The notes below the pieces were generated by a model, which was not told where the DNA came from, did no database searches, and worked only from the letters and a program-made list of their open reading frames with translations. 64,000 nt of DNA from Epiperipatus broadwayi (Eukaryota > Onychophora > Udeonychophora > Euonychophora > Peripatidae), in assembly GCA_028023455.1 (NCBI GenBank), contig JAQFVV010006699.1:390699-454698 (forward strand). Direction: 5' to 3'. The position numbers were made by a program, and so were the translations under genes. Positions 1 through 11,407 of the stretch are shown piece after piece (the first letter of the stretch is position 1; every line of letters starts with the position of its first letter).

Positions 1-27
1 AATAATAAGTGTAATAATGATCGAGGG

Positions 28-33
28 TCTCTC

Positions 34-71
<38 letters not shown>

Positions 72-85
72 AAATATATATATAT

Positions 86-122
<37 letters not shown>
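28..122. repeat. (CT)n microsatellite followed by (TA)n
   Basis: A CT dinucleotide run (28-70, one A interruption) passes directly into a TA run (73-122, one C interruption). A short CA stretch follows near 130. No gene signal. Confidence 0.95.
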
Positions 123-125
<3 letters not shown>

Positions 126-678
126 GATGATCACACACACTGCGATCACACATGTGTACATTTAATATATAGTGTAATATTAAATGTGAGTTTTATGTAA
201 ACTAAGTTATAGAAATTTGATAATAAAGTCAGGAAAATAAAATGAGTTTATTTTAAGTTAAGTTTTAATTAAAAAATCAAAATGGCAGTGAGGAATGCAA
301 GTAATTAAAAAATCAATTATGGTAATTAAAGAAAGTGAAGGAAGGTAAGCAACCAAGATCCTTATCTTCCACCGTCAAATGTTAACTTTTTTAAATGTAA
401 AATTAGTAAAGTTAAGGCATAGTAAAATAACATCACCGAAGTTGATGATTAAATCTTAAAGGGAAAGGTAAATAAAAAGGGATTAATGATTGTAGAATTA
501 GCAATCATAAATTTCAGTCGCAATTATAAATAAAAATAAATAGATTTATAAAAAAAGATAAAGATCATCTCTTCAAACTACACATGTGAATGCATGAAAT
601 ATATGTATGGATATGTGAAGGTAATAAAGAGTGTGCAAATAAAAAAAAATATTTCATTAAAAAGAAATGGAAGTAAAT

Positions 679-709
<31 letters not shown>

Positions 710-837
710 CAAGAAGAAAATTTTATGTATTTTATTAAAGTAAAATAAATGTGTGAAATGTAATTAATGACATTCCAAAAACAATCAAGAAGATAAGAAA
801 AGGATTATGGGACAATTAAGAAGAAATTGTAAAAGAA
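123..837. other. AT-rich DNA, no gene seen
   Basis: Low-complexity AT-rich sequence with an (AAAT)n-like stretch at about 664-708. No open frame or known element was recognised. Confidence 0.6.
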
Positions 838-1190
838 GTAGCCATGTTGGAGTTGATCTTGAGTCTGCTGACCTGACAGACAGAGTTCGAGAGCTGTGAA
901 CAAAAATGTACCAAGTTGAAACATTGATAATGCAGGCTAAAGAGGCCACAACGGCTGCCAGTTAATCCACACTCACCTTAGGTGTAAAGTCATCTTCCGC
1001 GTATAGTAATAGTAGAGATAGCGCCTGCCTGATGGTTCACTTTCCCTGTCCTGGAAGCCTCAAGAATACGATCTAAGTAAGCTGCAAGAAAGAATCCAAA
1101 CGGATCCCAAGAATTCCATCTCTACAAAAAAAGTGGAGTAATCCACAGGATGGATAATAATTCCCTTGTCAATGTCCAGAAAACCTAGGT
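838..1190 (+). other. GC-richer patch with protein-like frames, unidentified
   Basis: This patch is clearly less AT-rich than its surroundings. Two plus-strand stretches read like decayed protein: about 850-967, containing DLESADLTDRVREL then one stop then KMYQVETLIMQAKEATTAA, and about 1025-1140, containing LPDGSLSLSWKPQEYDLSKL. Both have ordinary codon choice and few stops. I do not recognise a family. It could be a decayed gag, a processed pseudogene or an exon remnant; no convincing splice sites were seen. Confidence 0.3.
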
Positions 1191-1892
1191 AAAGTAACTT
1201 TAATATAACACACATGCACACACTTTCGTAAATGGCCACATTAATTAAAAAATGCAATTGCAAATGTGAATCTGAATGAAAATAATTAGTAGTTTTCTTT
1301 ACCAAAAAATACGTAAGAAAAGACTATGAACTATAAAATATCTACAGATAAATATTTAGTATCAAAGAATTATCATTTTAGGCGAACACGGTTAATTAAA
1401 TTAAATATAATATGTGTTATTTAAATGATTGCTTGTTTTATGTTGAAGTATTATATTTTAATGTTTATGAAGGTATTATATTAAACAATATTTATTTATA
1501 AATAGCTCCTTAAGTCTCGTCTTTCCTTCTTCACCATACAAATTATAATGATATACATGTAGGGTTTATAAAATACTAATTAGACATTTATTCTAGTAAA
1601 AGTACACGTGTCAATATAGTACAGTAATAGTAAATCTCGCAAAAATTATAAATATTTCAAGTGCTGGATTATTTTAAATAAATCATTCTTATGAATGAAT
1701 ATCCAGCAGCCGAAGAAGCTTCTGATCGGGAAAGATAATACTGAAATATTCCATTGGTAATCTCAGTATTCAATCAGGAATATAGACTTAGTTAATGAGT
1801 CTATATTTGCTTCTTTGCTTGATGTAACAGTCTTGTTGATTGTAAAATGTAAATTAAAACATTTACAAACGGTCGAAAAGGTAATTCTGTTA
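1191..1892. other. AT-rich DNA, nothing recognised
   Basis: No open frame, repeat or element recognised apart from short A/T runs; a (TA)n run at 1893-1917 ends the stretch. Confidence 0.6.
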
Positions 1893-1924
1893 CTATATAT
1901 ATATATATATATATATAGGAGTGT

Positions 1925-2226
1925 ATGATAAACAAAACAAGTTATAAATTTCGTAAATTGCTTTTAGCTTGCATTTTATGATCACTAGATGGAGCTTTAT
2001 TTATAGCTCATAACAAGCTTTGTTTACATAAACACAGGGATAGAATTCAATATCTCTTTCATTGCCTCCCACCTCTGGACTATGGGTTCTAGCTAGTTGG
2101 CTCACATCAGTGAAGTGTTGGAAGACTAGAAAGCTTGTTAGGAGCTATTGGTAAAACTCCATCTAGTCATCATAAAATGCAAGCTAAAAGCAAGTTATAA
2201 AATTTATAACTTGTTTTGTTTATCAT
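1925..2226. repeat. Fold-back (long inverted repeat) element
   Basis: Two arms of about 94 bp (1925-2019 and 2132-2226) are imperfect reverse complements; the outer ends read ATGATAAACAAAACAAGTTA and its complement. The loop of about 110 bp (2020-2131) recurs in inverted orientation in the neighbouring repeat at 2432-2550. It follows a (TA)n run. This is consistent with a non-autonomous fold-back or MITE-like element; no target duplication was found. Confidence 0.8.
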
Positions 2227-2299
2227 AAATGTACCTTTGAATGTTTTTACAATGATATATATTGCAGAGGCTTTTATTATATGGTGAAACTGAACTGAT

Positions 2300-2588
2300 T
2301 TCAGACCCATATAGCTATCTAGTTTGTTTAGTTGGATTTGAAAACATTACATGTCTGAAAACTTTTATGCTTTCATACTGCTAGAAACATGTTTGATAAA
2401 TTCTGATTTTAGAGTTAGTATTTAGATCTAGTTTCTAGTCTTCCAACTCTTCACTGATGTGAGCCAACTAGCTCAAAACCATGATTGGGAGGTGCAAGAC
2501 AACGAAAGAGATATTGAATTCTATCTCTCTCAGCATTTATATAAACAAAGCTTGTTAGGAGCTATTGGTAAAGCTCCAGGTAGTGAAT
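2300..2588. repeat. Dispersed repeat related to the fold-back loop
   Basis: Part of this repeat (about 2432-2550) is the inverted copy of the loop at 2020-2131. A diverged relative lies at 37615-37870, sharing the blocks CCATATAGCTAT-like and TTTAGATCTAGT. Coding capacity is absent. It ends at a (TA)n run (2590-2609). Confidence 0.65.
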
Positions 2589-3082
2589 GATATATATATA
2601 TATATATATTGTAACGAGCACAGACATTCGTTACATTGTTTTTTTTATATATTATTAAACAAGTTAAAATAAGAAGTTCGCATTTAAAAATTTTCTTTAA
2701 GAATTAAAAATTGAAATTAAATATCATCTTAAACTTGTACATGTTAAATCGCACAGATAATGAAAAATTATTAAAATAAAACTTTATTAAAGAAAAAGTA
2801 TTTTAAAACTAAATTTTAAAAAGATTTGGAGATAAAATTATATCTTTAAATTTATCTTTAAATATATTTTTGATTTGGAAAACAGGGTAATTAATCAGAA
2901 ATGGAAATGATTGTTAATTAGTTAAATGTAAACCAGCCTTGGGCATTTAAATGTAAAAACATCAGTCAGATATGAAAACAATAGAAACTGTTAGCAAATA
3001 AGAAGAAATCCCTATGGAATCGGACCGCAGCGAAAGGACCATCGCATCGGTGACATAATGTAAATTCAATCCTTCACATTAA

Positions 3083-3092
3083 TATAAAAAGG
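3083..3092 (+). promoter_or_regulatory. TATA box of the solo LTR candidate
   Basis: TATAAAAAGG, about 470 bp into the candidate LTR. It is followed about 190 bp later by an AATAAA, the order expected for U3-R. Confidence 0.45.
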
Positions 3093-3278
3093 ACAAGTTT
3101 GGAAATTATTAATTAGTGATTGGAAATTGATTATTATGATGTGACTATATGTATTAGTATGGAGTTGAGGTGAAGGAATTGACAGACGCACGGTCAATTC
3201 TTTCAGCTGTTAAAGAAAAGAGAAATGAACTATCGTTTCCTACATTGAGGACCAATTAAACTAAAAAACCTCTGAATG

Positions 3279-3288
3279 AATAAATAAA
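3279..3288 (+). terminator. Candidate polyadenylation signal in solo LTR
   Basis: Overlapping AATAAATAAA downstream of the TATA box in the LTR candidate. AATAAA is common by chance in AT-rich DNA, so the support is positional. Confidence 0.35.
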
Positions 3289-4796
3289 ACAACGGCTAAA
3301 TGGATACCAATCTTAGGACGGCGTGGGAATTCACGTTCATGGCAAGCAACGGATAAAGATGAACTTTTTAAACTGTAAGAACTTTTATAAATAATGAACA
3401 TTAAATTAAAAATTTCCATATTTAAATGATTGCAATATTATCCTATCTGACCAACTTAATTTATTAATAATGTTATTTGATGTATTTTTTATTTATTTAT
3501 TTAAAATCATTTCCATTTATTTAATTTTGTTCTTTAAGTTTTATTATGATTTCTGTTTTCCGTTACGTTAAATTATATCAATGTTAAACTTAAGTCGGAC
3601 GTGAATGGCTGTATAGATTTGTAAAGTTATATTAGGGGAGGGTAATCTTAGGTTATTTGTTTCGTGGTTAAATTGGGTCAATGGATTGGATATATTGGTG
3701 TGATTAGTAGATGTAATATTGATTCGCTACGGGCAGAATCGCTTCATACGCCTCACACTTCCGTTTGCCTATGGAAGGAATTATAAGTCGGATACCGCAG
3801 TTCCTTTCTATGGAGTTTTTTGTTTTATTGCTCTTCTTTGCAGATAGATGTAATATTCCTTTCTCATGAGAAGCAATTTCTTCTCTTAACTTTTTGTGCC
3901 ACCATATTTCGTATTACATTGAATGCATCGATATATCAGATGGATTGATGCCAGTTTGACTACGAATTTTAACCTAAGGTTAAATAGGGATAGAATGTTT
4001 ATTTTCAAAAGCAAATTTATGTGGTCTATTCATACTCGATCCTAAATAGAAATGCATTAAATTTAAGTTGTTTATAGACGCTTGCATGGATTGTTTATTG
4101 GTTAACTATGTTTTGCGTTTCCATATTTGATCAAAATATATAGACATTCGATAAATAATGATACCTTACGTGAGTATCAAAAATGTATTTATTCGGATGT
4201 CTTTTAAGTTATTGGTGACAATGCAAGTATCTTATGGTGAATACTATTGGGTTACATATAAATTTCCCTCCGCAACTGTCAGTAATCAATAATTTTGTAT
4301 TTTGATCGTTTATGTTTACTTTGAAATGTTTTTGACCGTGAAATCTATGTAACCGATCTATAGTCAACATTGTAAACAAGCTTTCATAAATTTATATGTG
4401 CGAACTTAATTAAAATGTAAAATTATAATATAATAGTAATTAAATGTAAATTAAAGCAAAGTTAAAAATAATGTTAAATGTTAAAATGTAAACTGATACT
4501 AAAACAATTTTAAATCTTATATATATGTGCGTAAATAAATTTTTGTATGTTAATTACTGGCAGTGGCTTATTTTATTCTTTTTTTTATATATACTCTTAG
4601 ATTATCTTATTAAATCTCTGCTATTCCACTGAGCTAGTGACATGGGCTAACGACCGGAATCAAAATTTAAAAAAAAAAAAAAAAATTTTTTTTTGACTGA
4701 CGTATCTGCCTACTTTATAAATTTTTCTAGGTTCAAATGCCTAGATGGCGCCCTGTAGTGCAGATTGCGTTAAGTCGCTTTCTCCGGATTGTTACA

Positions 4797-4812
4797 ATAT
4801 ATATATATATAT
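4797..4812. repeat. (TA)n
   Basis: Short TA run abutting the 3' end of the solo LTR candidate. Confidence 0.9.
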
Positions 4813-4815
4813 AAT

Positions 4816-6178
4816 ATTCAGATTTACTGTTAATCAATGTATTAAAAAAATAAAGAAGTTTGTTAATTTTGCTTGCTTTTTACTTTTTTATTTTCAATTG
4901 ATCCATGGATAATGGAGATCTTGAAATACAAAGTTAACTTGATAACCATAGCAACCTAATGCTTTAAAATAATATTGTTTACTGCAAATTATAGCTTCAA
5001 AATCGTAAATTTGTTGCAATCAATCTCAGAAAAAAATAGAAACAAATAAATAAATATAGAGATTTTGAAAATAGTTAAGTATATCACAAAAGATTACTTG
5101 ACCAAAATCAACATTATCATTAAATATATGCATTTCACTTTCTGTTATTGCAAGCACCATAGCAACACCTATTACACAATTCAACATTTTGTGTTTCACA
5201 TGTGTTTGTTTGTAAATTAATTTGGAAGAAAATTATTATAAAAAAACATGTAAAAATATATCCATTAGTATGTATCAAAATTGTAATATAAATTTTTTAT
5301 TTTGGTTTAAAATGACAAAATCATATCGAAATTAGATTTCATTTTCAATGTATCCAATTTTTTTTTAAATTTTCATTTCACTTACAAAAAGGAGGCAAAA
5401 CTTTCTAGAACATATCATTCATCATTGAGTTTTATTTGAGTGATTTTAAATAGTTGTTTGAAAGTGATGATGTCATTAAGATTATATTATAAATAGAACT
5501 GAGACACTGTAACTTGAGTTCTTATCATTTTGTCATTGCATAAATCTGATCATTTTTTTCTTTATCTTAAAAAAATTATTAAATTTTATTGTTTAAATAG
5601 TTAAGTCATAAAACTATGGAAGAATAAAAATTTTAACTATCTGCCCATTCAATGGGGCAGCTTGCTGATGAAATTTCAGAGGAAATAACAAAAATGTGAA
5701 GAAAAGTCCCATCAAAAATGCCTTGTATGTCAGCTACATAAATTTATTCTGTGTTTAAAAATCCAGAATTGCATTCATTTATTTGTGAGGATATAAACCC
5801 TATTAAGTTCTTTGGATATTGTATTTCAAATCAATATAATGTACAAGATTGATTAATTCAACTTATCTTATAATAAGCAATTTAAACTTCACTTTCATAA
5901 GTCGAAAAAGAAAGGAAAAAACTAGTAATAATTCTTCACTTAATTTTACCGAATTGTGTCTTTGCACATTTTTGGCAGTAAAAAAGGAAAATTAAAGCAA
6001 CCACTCATGTGTAATTTTGCATCTGTTGTCTTCAAAGCTGGATATTTATATACTTGAAAGGAGGCATTGAAAGTTAAACTGAAAGGAATTAAATTCGAAA
6101 CTGTGTCAGTTATTACAAGTGTTTATCTCTTCTATTCAAAAGAAATTCATCTCTACACTTTAGGATTGGATGTAAAGT
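4816..6178 (+). repeat. Left copy of a 1.3-kb direct repeat, LTR-like
   Basis: It aligns along its length with 11408-12706 in the same orientation, at high identity by eye; the right copy lacks about 60 bp corresponding to roughly 4861-4925. Each copy carries TATAAATAG (here 5488-5496) and, about 130 bp later, AATAAA (here 5623-5628), which is the U3-R arrangement of an LTR. A clean TG...CA boundary and a primer binding site were not found, so it may instead be a dispersed repeat present twice. Confidence 0.6.
5488..5496 (+). promoter_or_regulatory. TATA box in left direct repeat
   Basis: TATAAATAG, conserved in sequence and context in the right copy (12017-12025). Confidence 0.45.
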
Positions 6179-6235
6179 ACCAGAAGGTATGATAGTGAGT
6201 GAATGTGGATAGACTTTTACTTATATTTGGTATGA

Positions 6236-6238
<3 letters not shown>

Positions 6239-6301
<63 letters not shown>
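6239..6301. repeat. (TA)n microsatellite
   Basis: TA dinucleotide run with one phase slip. Confidence 0.95.
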
Positions 6302-6303
<2 letters not shown>

Positions 6304-8143
6304 GCAAGAATATGTAAATGATATATATAGGCATGATAGAATTCACAAGAGATTTATTTATTTTCTCATTTACGCTTTTATCTAATGATTTATGTTAGTA
6401 CAAACTGTTATTTCCAAATATTTAAGTTTTTGCATGTTCAAAATTTAACTTAGGAATATCGGATAGAAAAGAGGTTTAAATTATAACAGATTTTTTTATG
6501 TTTGTTTGTTTATTTATTATTACATTAATGAATAAATAGAGTTCTTTTTTATTTCATCACATTTTTAACAGAATCTACAATATTTCAAATCACTTCTTCT
6601 GTTTTCATATAGTGTTGTTGTCATGGTACATAATTACAGTTCCACACATATTTTATTATTTTTTTGATTTTACTTAATTGCAAAACATCGATTGATATTC
6701 CTTTATATTCTATTATTACCGTTATTCATTTTTATTTTATAAACCAATAAATTTAGAATTGATTTAAAATCAGGTGAATCTGTTTAATTATTTCTTTGAA
6801 TGGCAAGATAATTTTGGTATTTAAAATGTGGTACAAGTTTCAAACTCATTTTGGAAAGTGAACTAGAATTAGATATATGATGTATTTTATACGTCATTTT
6901 TATAATCTTATTACATATAAGTTTTATATTTATTAATGTATTCAAATATTTGTTTATTTATTTAAATCAATATTATTAGTAAAATAATTTTATTAGCTCA
7001 GATTTGATTACCTATTGGCTTACTTTTTCTAGTTAAAAAATCTTAATCGATTGTTTTCTGTCATTAGTCGGTATGATTTATTTTAATTACTTTTAAATTT
7101 CTTTGAACCATAAATTTCATTGACTAACTTAACCAAATATTATCTTTGGCTTGGATAACTACCAATTATGGTCATATATAGCTTAATTGTTACAAAATCC
7201 ATTTTATAATAGAATGATTAGAGACTTAAGTGAATAAATAATATGAGCGATGGTAATTCAGTAAATATCCAATGGAAAGTTAGAATATATTTTATATAAT
7301 GTGATTGGTTACGGTAAAATGTGAATAAGCTAATGGAAGTGATTGATATTAAATTCTCCTGAAGTATTTCATTTTAGAATACAAATGTAGCAACAATAGC
7401 ACACTAGTGTAGGATACAAATGAAATGTGTATATTATATTTAATATTTTATTGAAAAAGGTATAAATTTGAGTAAAGGTTTATTTTGTTTAAACATTAAA
7501 CATAGTGTATAGGTTTACCAAAATGTTTTCCAAAAAGGAATTGTAATTATTTTAGAAATGAGTTGATTTAAATAGAATATCATTAAATATTGAGATAAAG
7601 TTGAATTACTAAACATAATATTAAATTAATAAAGTATGTTGAATTTAGTTTTATTCAATTGTCAATTGAGTAGATATCTTAAGCACATATCATTATTTAT
7701 ATGGCGATGATATACAATTTCACTTCTTATCGTTGTTTACTTTGTACATGTGATAAATTTGTTGATGTTTGGAGCAGTGATATGGTTGGCATTATTTCCT
7801 TTCAAACATTATCTAGATGAATTAGTTATAATAGAGATTGTTATTAGTATTTTATGATAGTGTAGTGGACAATTTAAATAATTGTATATTGGAAAAATTA
7901 TCAGTGCCAAATATGACCAAGCTTGAGCTAGATAATTGTACACAAGTTATTACAGAGTCACTATTTATTAATGTATGTTTTGCTTAGTAATAAAGAATAT
8001 TAGCCTTGAGGGCATTTGTTTGTGTTAAATGTTGATTAAACAAATGTAGACAGGTAGTGAAATAGAAAATCCATTATTATTGTGGCAAAGTAACTACCCT
8101 ATGCTAGCTAATGATGGTCGTATACCAGTGGTAATTATTACAA
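6302..8143. other. AT-rich DNA between the direct repeats, no gene seen
   Basis: No open frame of note. If the following gag-like ORF belongs to an LTR element, a decayed 5' LTR would be expected here, but no matching copy was found in the window. Confidence 0.5.
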
Positions 8144-8397
8144 AATGCCAAATCAACTTGAAGGGTGTTATAAAATGACATTCCATATTTATTCTGAATG
8201 TTATTGTTATGGATGACATTTCAATTCTTAGGCATAGTAAAACTTCTTTTTATATTATTATCCCCTATTACTGTCTATAGTTTATTACAAAATGGCAAAC
8301 CCCAATTGAGCTAGATTTTATTCAAATTAGATTGAGCATTGCTCCAATATCATCATATTTTTAACACATTACAAAAATGGCATGCCAACTTGGGCAT
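8144..8397 (+). repeat. Three spaced copies of a primer-binding-site-like motif
   Basis: At 8144-8160, 8281-8310 and 8365-8397 the same pattern recurs: ATTACAAAA, then (T)GGCAA/TGCC, then CAACTTG or CAATTGAG. An LTR end (TTACA) followed closely by TGGC is what an LTR / primer-binding-site junction looks like. The last copy lies about 285 bp before the gag-like start. Identification as priming sites is inference. Confidence 0.3.
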
Positions 8398-8682
8398 GAT
8401 TAACCAATTAAAGACCCAAGGTTGAATCTCATATATAGGATGAAATATGATATTGCATTTATAAACATTGATGGAGTTTTGTAGCTGACTATATTATACC
8501 AAGGGTTTAAGTAAGAAATTAGAGTTTTATTATTGCTGTCATTCTTTATGAATTTTCTTCACAGCAGGAAGGTTGAATGGGTAGATGTGTTCTATGAAAA
8601 AATAACATAAAATTAAAGTATTTTATAATTCATTCCGAAAGAAGGTACATATATTATATTTGATATAAAATAGTAAATAAAA

Positions 8683-8988
8683 ATGGAAACTGATAAGGTA
8701 GTAATATTATCAGAACCTGAATTTGGTCTCTACCAAAAGCTAGGACAATTAATAGGTGATATCAATAATAAATTAAGAGAAGATATGAGTAGAGAGATGG
8801 ATACTAAACTTAGAAATATGAGAGAAGGAATAGGAAGAGATATGAGTAGAGAAAATCAAGTGCTAAGAAAAGATATGAATAATAAATTCAGTGATATGAG
8901 TATAGAAAATAAAGAATTAAGAGAAGGCATAGGTAGAGGTATTAAAGAATTAATAGAAGTGATGAATAATAATGTAAAGTCAAAATGA
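8683..8988 (+). CDS. Gag-like coiled-coil ORF (101 aa), retroelement remnant
   Basis: An open frame of 101 codons starting with METDKVVILSEPEFGLYQKL. From about residue 30 it is a run of charged heptad-like repeats (MSREMD, MREGIGRDMSRE, LRKDMNNKFSDM, KELREGIGRGIKEL), predicted coiled coil. Many LTR-element gag proteins start with such a region; the minus-strand ORF at 44756-44992 has the same character. No CCHC knuckle or capsid motif is visible. After the stop a +1 frame continues (FDEFNHNLDA, LKETDDKYNC, SDQIDKSLGR) to about 9175, so the ORF is the start of a longer, frameshifted gag. An isolated coiled-coil protein cannot be excluded. Confidence 0.4.
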   Translation: METDKVVILSEPEFGLYQKLGQLIGDINNKLREDMSREMDTKLRNMREGIGRDMSRENQVLRKDMNNKFSDMSIENKELREGIGRGIKELIEVMNNNVKSK

Positions 8989-10020
8989 ATGCTATTAATG
9001 TGAGATTTGATGAGTTTAACCATAATTTGGATGCTTGATTGAAAGAAACTGATGATAAATATAACTGTAGATACAATGAATTGAGTGACCAGATAGATAA
9101 ATCACTAGGACGCTTAGAAGTCAGGCATAACATTTTAGATGATGAAGTTGAAACTGTAAAAGTGACAATCAAAATTTGGAGAAAAGTATTTTAAAATTGA
9201 ACAAACTTAATGTAGATGCTCAGAAAGCATCGACGTTAAAGATAAATGATATTAGAAGGGAGTTAAAAGAGATTTAGACTCACATGAAAACAGAATGTTT
9301 AGAAGCAAAATTAAAAAAATACAAAGTGTAAGAACAAGCTCCTATAAAAACAGTAACTATGGTTGAAAGGCTTGAAAAGGTAGAAGTAAATGATTCTGAT
9401 GATTTAGTAAAAATAAAGTAAATTGATGAAGAGAAAATCTTAAATATGAAGCTGCCAAAGATTGGGCCATTACAACAAAATAAAAATTTCAAGACCGAGG
9501 ATAGTCAGAAAATTATAGATGAAGTGTGGTTGAAAAATAAGTTTAAGTTTTAAGGAGTTGAAATTTTGGAAGGCAATTTGGTGACCATTTAGATTATACG
9601 TGTGTAATACAAGGATGTAGGAACATGTATCATAGTGCAAAGAAAAGATGGAAAATAAGCATGGAAAGATTTATGTCTATAATAATTGGGAAAAAGAACA
9701 TATATTATAGGAAATAAATTAAGCAATCATTTAATGGAGAAGCTTACAGTAATACAGTAAAAGACAAAGGAGATAAACCCTCTGAAGAACAGATTAAGGG
9801 TTTGTTTCTTGCGAAAATTTATGTATAGTGGATGATAATAGGAGTAGTGGCATTTCTCTGTTATTTTATTTAGAAATATGGAAAATATTTGAAAATTACA
9901 AGGAGAGGGAAAAAGTTTAATTCCAATTTTGATAAATTTTGATAGCATGATTTTTTCACAGACCCATGATTTACCTAATGGATTAATAAATTTATGTATG
10001 ACTTGGAAATAAAACATAAT
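8984..10020 (+). pseudogene. Decayed continuation of the gag-like ORF
   Basis: Plus-strand frames keep protein-like stretches broken by stops and frameshifts, for example SLGRLEVRHNILDDEVETVK near 9100 and MERFMSIIIGKKNIYY near 9670. Coiled-coil-like composition persists to about 9420. No protease, reverse transcriptase or integrase motif could be read downstream. Confidence 0.3.
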
Positions 10021-11407
10021 TCTATAGGATCATTCTTTTTGAAGTAGAGACAATGTAGTGAGACAAATAATAATTTTGAGATACAATGAAAAACTAAAAA
10101 AAAGAAGTATAAAATAGTCATAGTTGAAATAATTCAAAAAAAATTTAATTGTATATGATGCAAATACTATTTGGTAATAGACCTTGTAAAATTGACTAGT
10201 GGTGATGAACGGATGACTTAATACATTAGAAATATAGAGTGCAAGAGTTTAGCATCTGTGTTAATTATCAATTGTAACCATTTGTATGATCGAGTCTTTT
10301 CTTTGTTGGAATTAGCAGAATTACAAATGTGTGTTGTGGCTCAAAACTTTAGGTGATTTTACATTAAAGTCCAAAGTTGACAGAGGTCCAGGACTTATTA
10401 TGGAGTAGCAGGTAAAAAAAAATCACTGGTGACAAAATGAATACTTAGTTGTGAGTTATAATTTTTAAAAAAATGTTCAGTAATTTTCCTGACCTGCACA
10501 AAAAGCTATTCCAACACAACGGTCCTTGATTAGAAACCATGTAGTGCACAACATAGTTCACAAGGTAGTTGCCACATCCTTAAGGAATTAAAATTATATT
10601 GATTAACATTTAGTATGTTTATTCTAGTCTTGGAAATGATTTTAAATGGGATATCTTTGTTGTTTTGGACCTCCAGCTTATTATATAAGGTAATTTTCAT
10701 TTACTTAGCTTATTTCATACGAAAACGTGATTTTAATTATGGTAATATCGATGTGCAAAGGGACTTGAATAAACATAGTTATATTCAATAAAGTTATATT
10801 CTTGTATTTATTATAATGTGATGATGTTTGATGTTTATACACATAGTAGTGCTTTTGATATGAACTACAGATGTCTATGAAAAGGAGGCTATTATGAAGT
10901 TTTTAGTGGAGTAAAATATGTAATGTATTTGTTTAATAGTGCAATGGAAATATATGGCTATTAGAAAATAACTAATGATGTTTAGCTTTGTGAATATATT
11001 TTTATTTTATGATATATTTAGTTTCCATAAAAGAAACACTAAACATTTTGTCTGATTCTAGCTTTAAAGCCATTGTTAGTAAAGAAGTTACTAAAATATA
11101 TGATGTGGAAAATTAATAATAAATTCAATATAAGACTTAAAAAAACTAGAGATGTAGTAGTACTACATATGTGGTAGACTTTTATAGAAATGTATGTATG
11201 CTAACAAATAAAAAAAAGGAATAAACAAATTCTATTTTGCTTTGATGAGGATGGTATATCTTAAAAAATTGTAAGCTGACATATTAAATGATATGTAAAA
11301 AATGAGTAAGATAGAGAGAATAGATGTCCACTTATATTAAAGTTAAGTAGTTTAATCTTTAAGAGAAAGGAAATGTCTTCTATGTTTTTCTTCATGGATA
11401 GAAGGTA
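10021..11407. other. AT-rich DNA, nothing recognised
   Basis: No element or open frame recognised between the gag-like remnant and the right direct repeat. Confidence 0.5.

Larger units (their letters stand above)
2610..4796 (+). mobile_element. Solo LTR candidate (TGTAACG...GTTACA, 2.19 kb)
   Basis: The segment begins TGTAACGAG, ends GTTACA, and is bracketed by (TA)n on both sides. Its first bases are self-complementary (TGTAACGA at 2610-2617 with TCGTTACA at 2628-2635). The intact gypsy LTR in this window begins in the same way on its own coding strand (TGTAACGAG, then CGTTACATCG). A TATA box (3083-3092) and an AATAAA (3279) lie at plausible U3 and R positions. No internal coding region adjoins it, so a solo LTR is the best reading. 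The rest of the sequence is not obviously similar to the gypsy LTR, so it would be a related rather than identical family. Confidence 0.6.

Noticed and set aside
4610-4645. tRNA-like A-box on the minus strand (TAGCTCAGTGGAATAGC)
   Set aside because: No B-box or cloverleaf follows at the right distance; it lies inside the solo LTR candidate and is probably chance.
5640-5790. Cys-His pattern (CEEKSHQKCLVC) in the 1.3-kb repeat, considered as a piggyBac C-terminal zinc domain
   Set aside because: The frame is short and only partly kept in the second copy, no transposase core or TTAA-flanked inverted ends were found, and the repeat has LTR-like signals instead.
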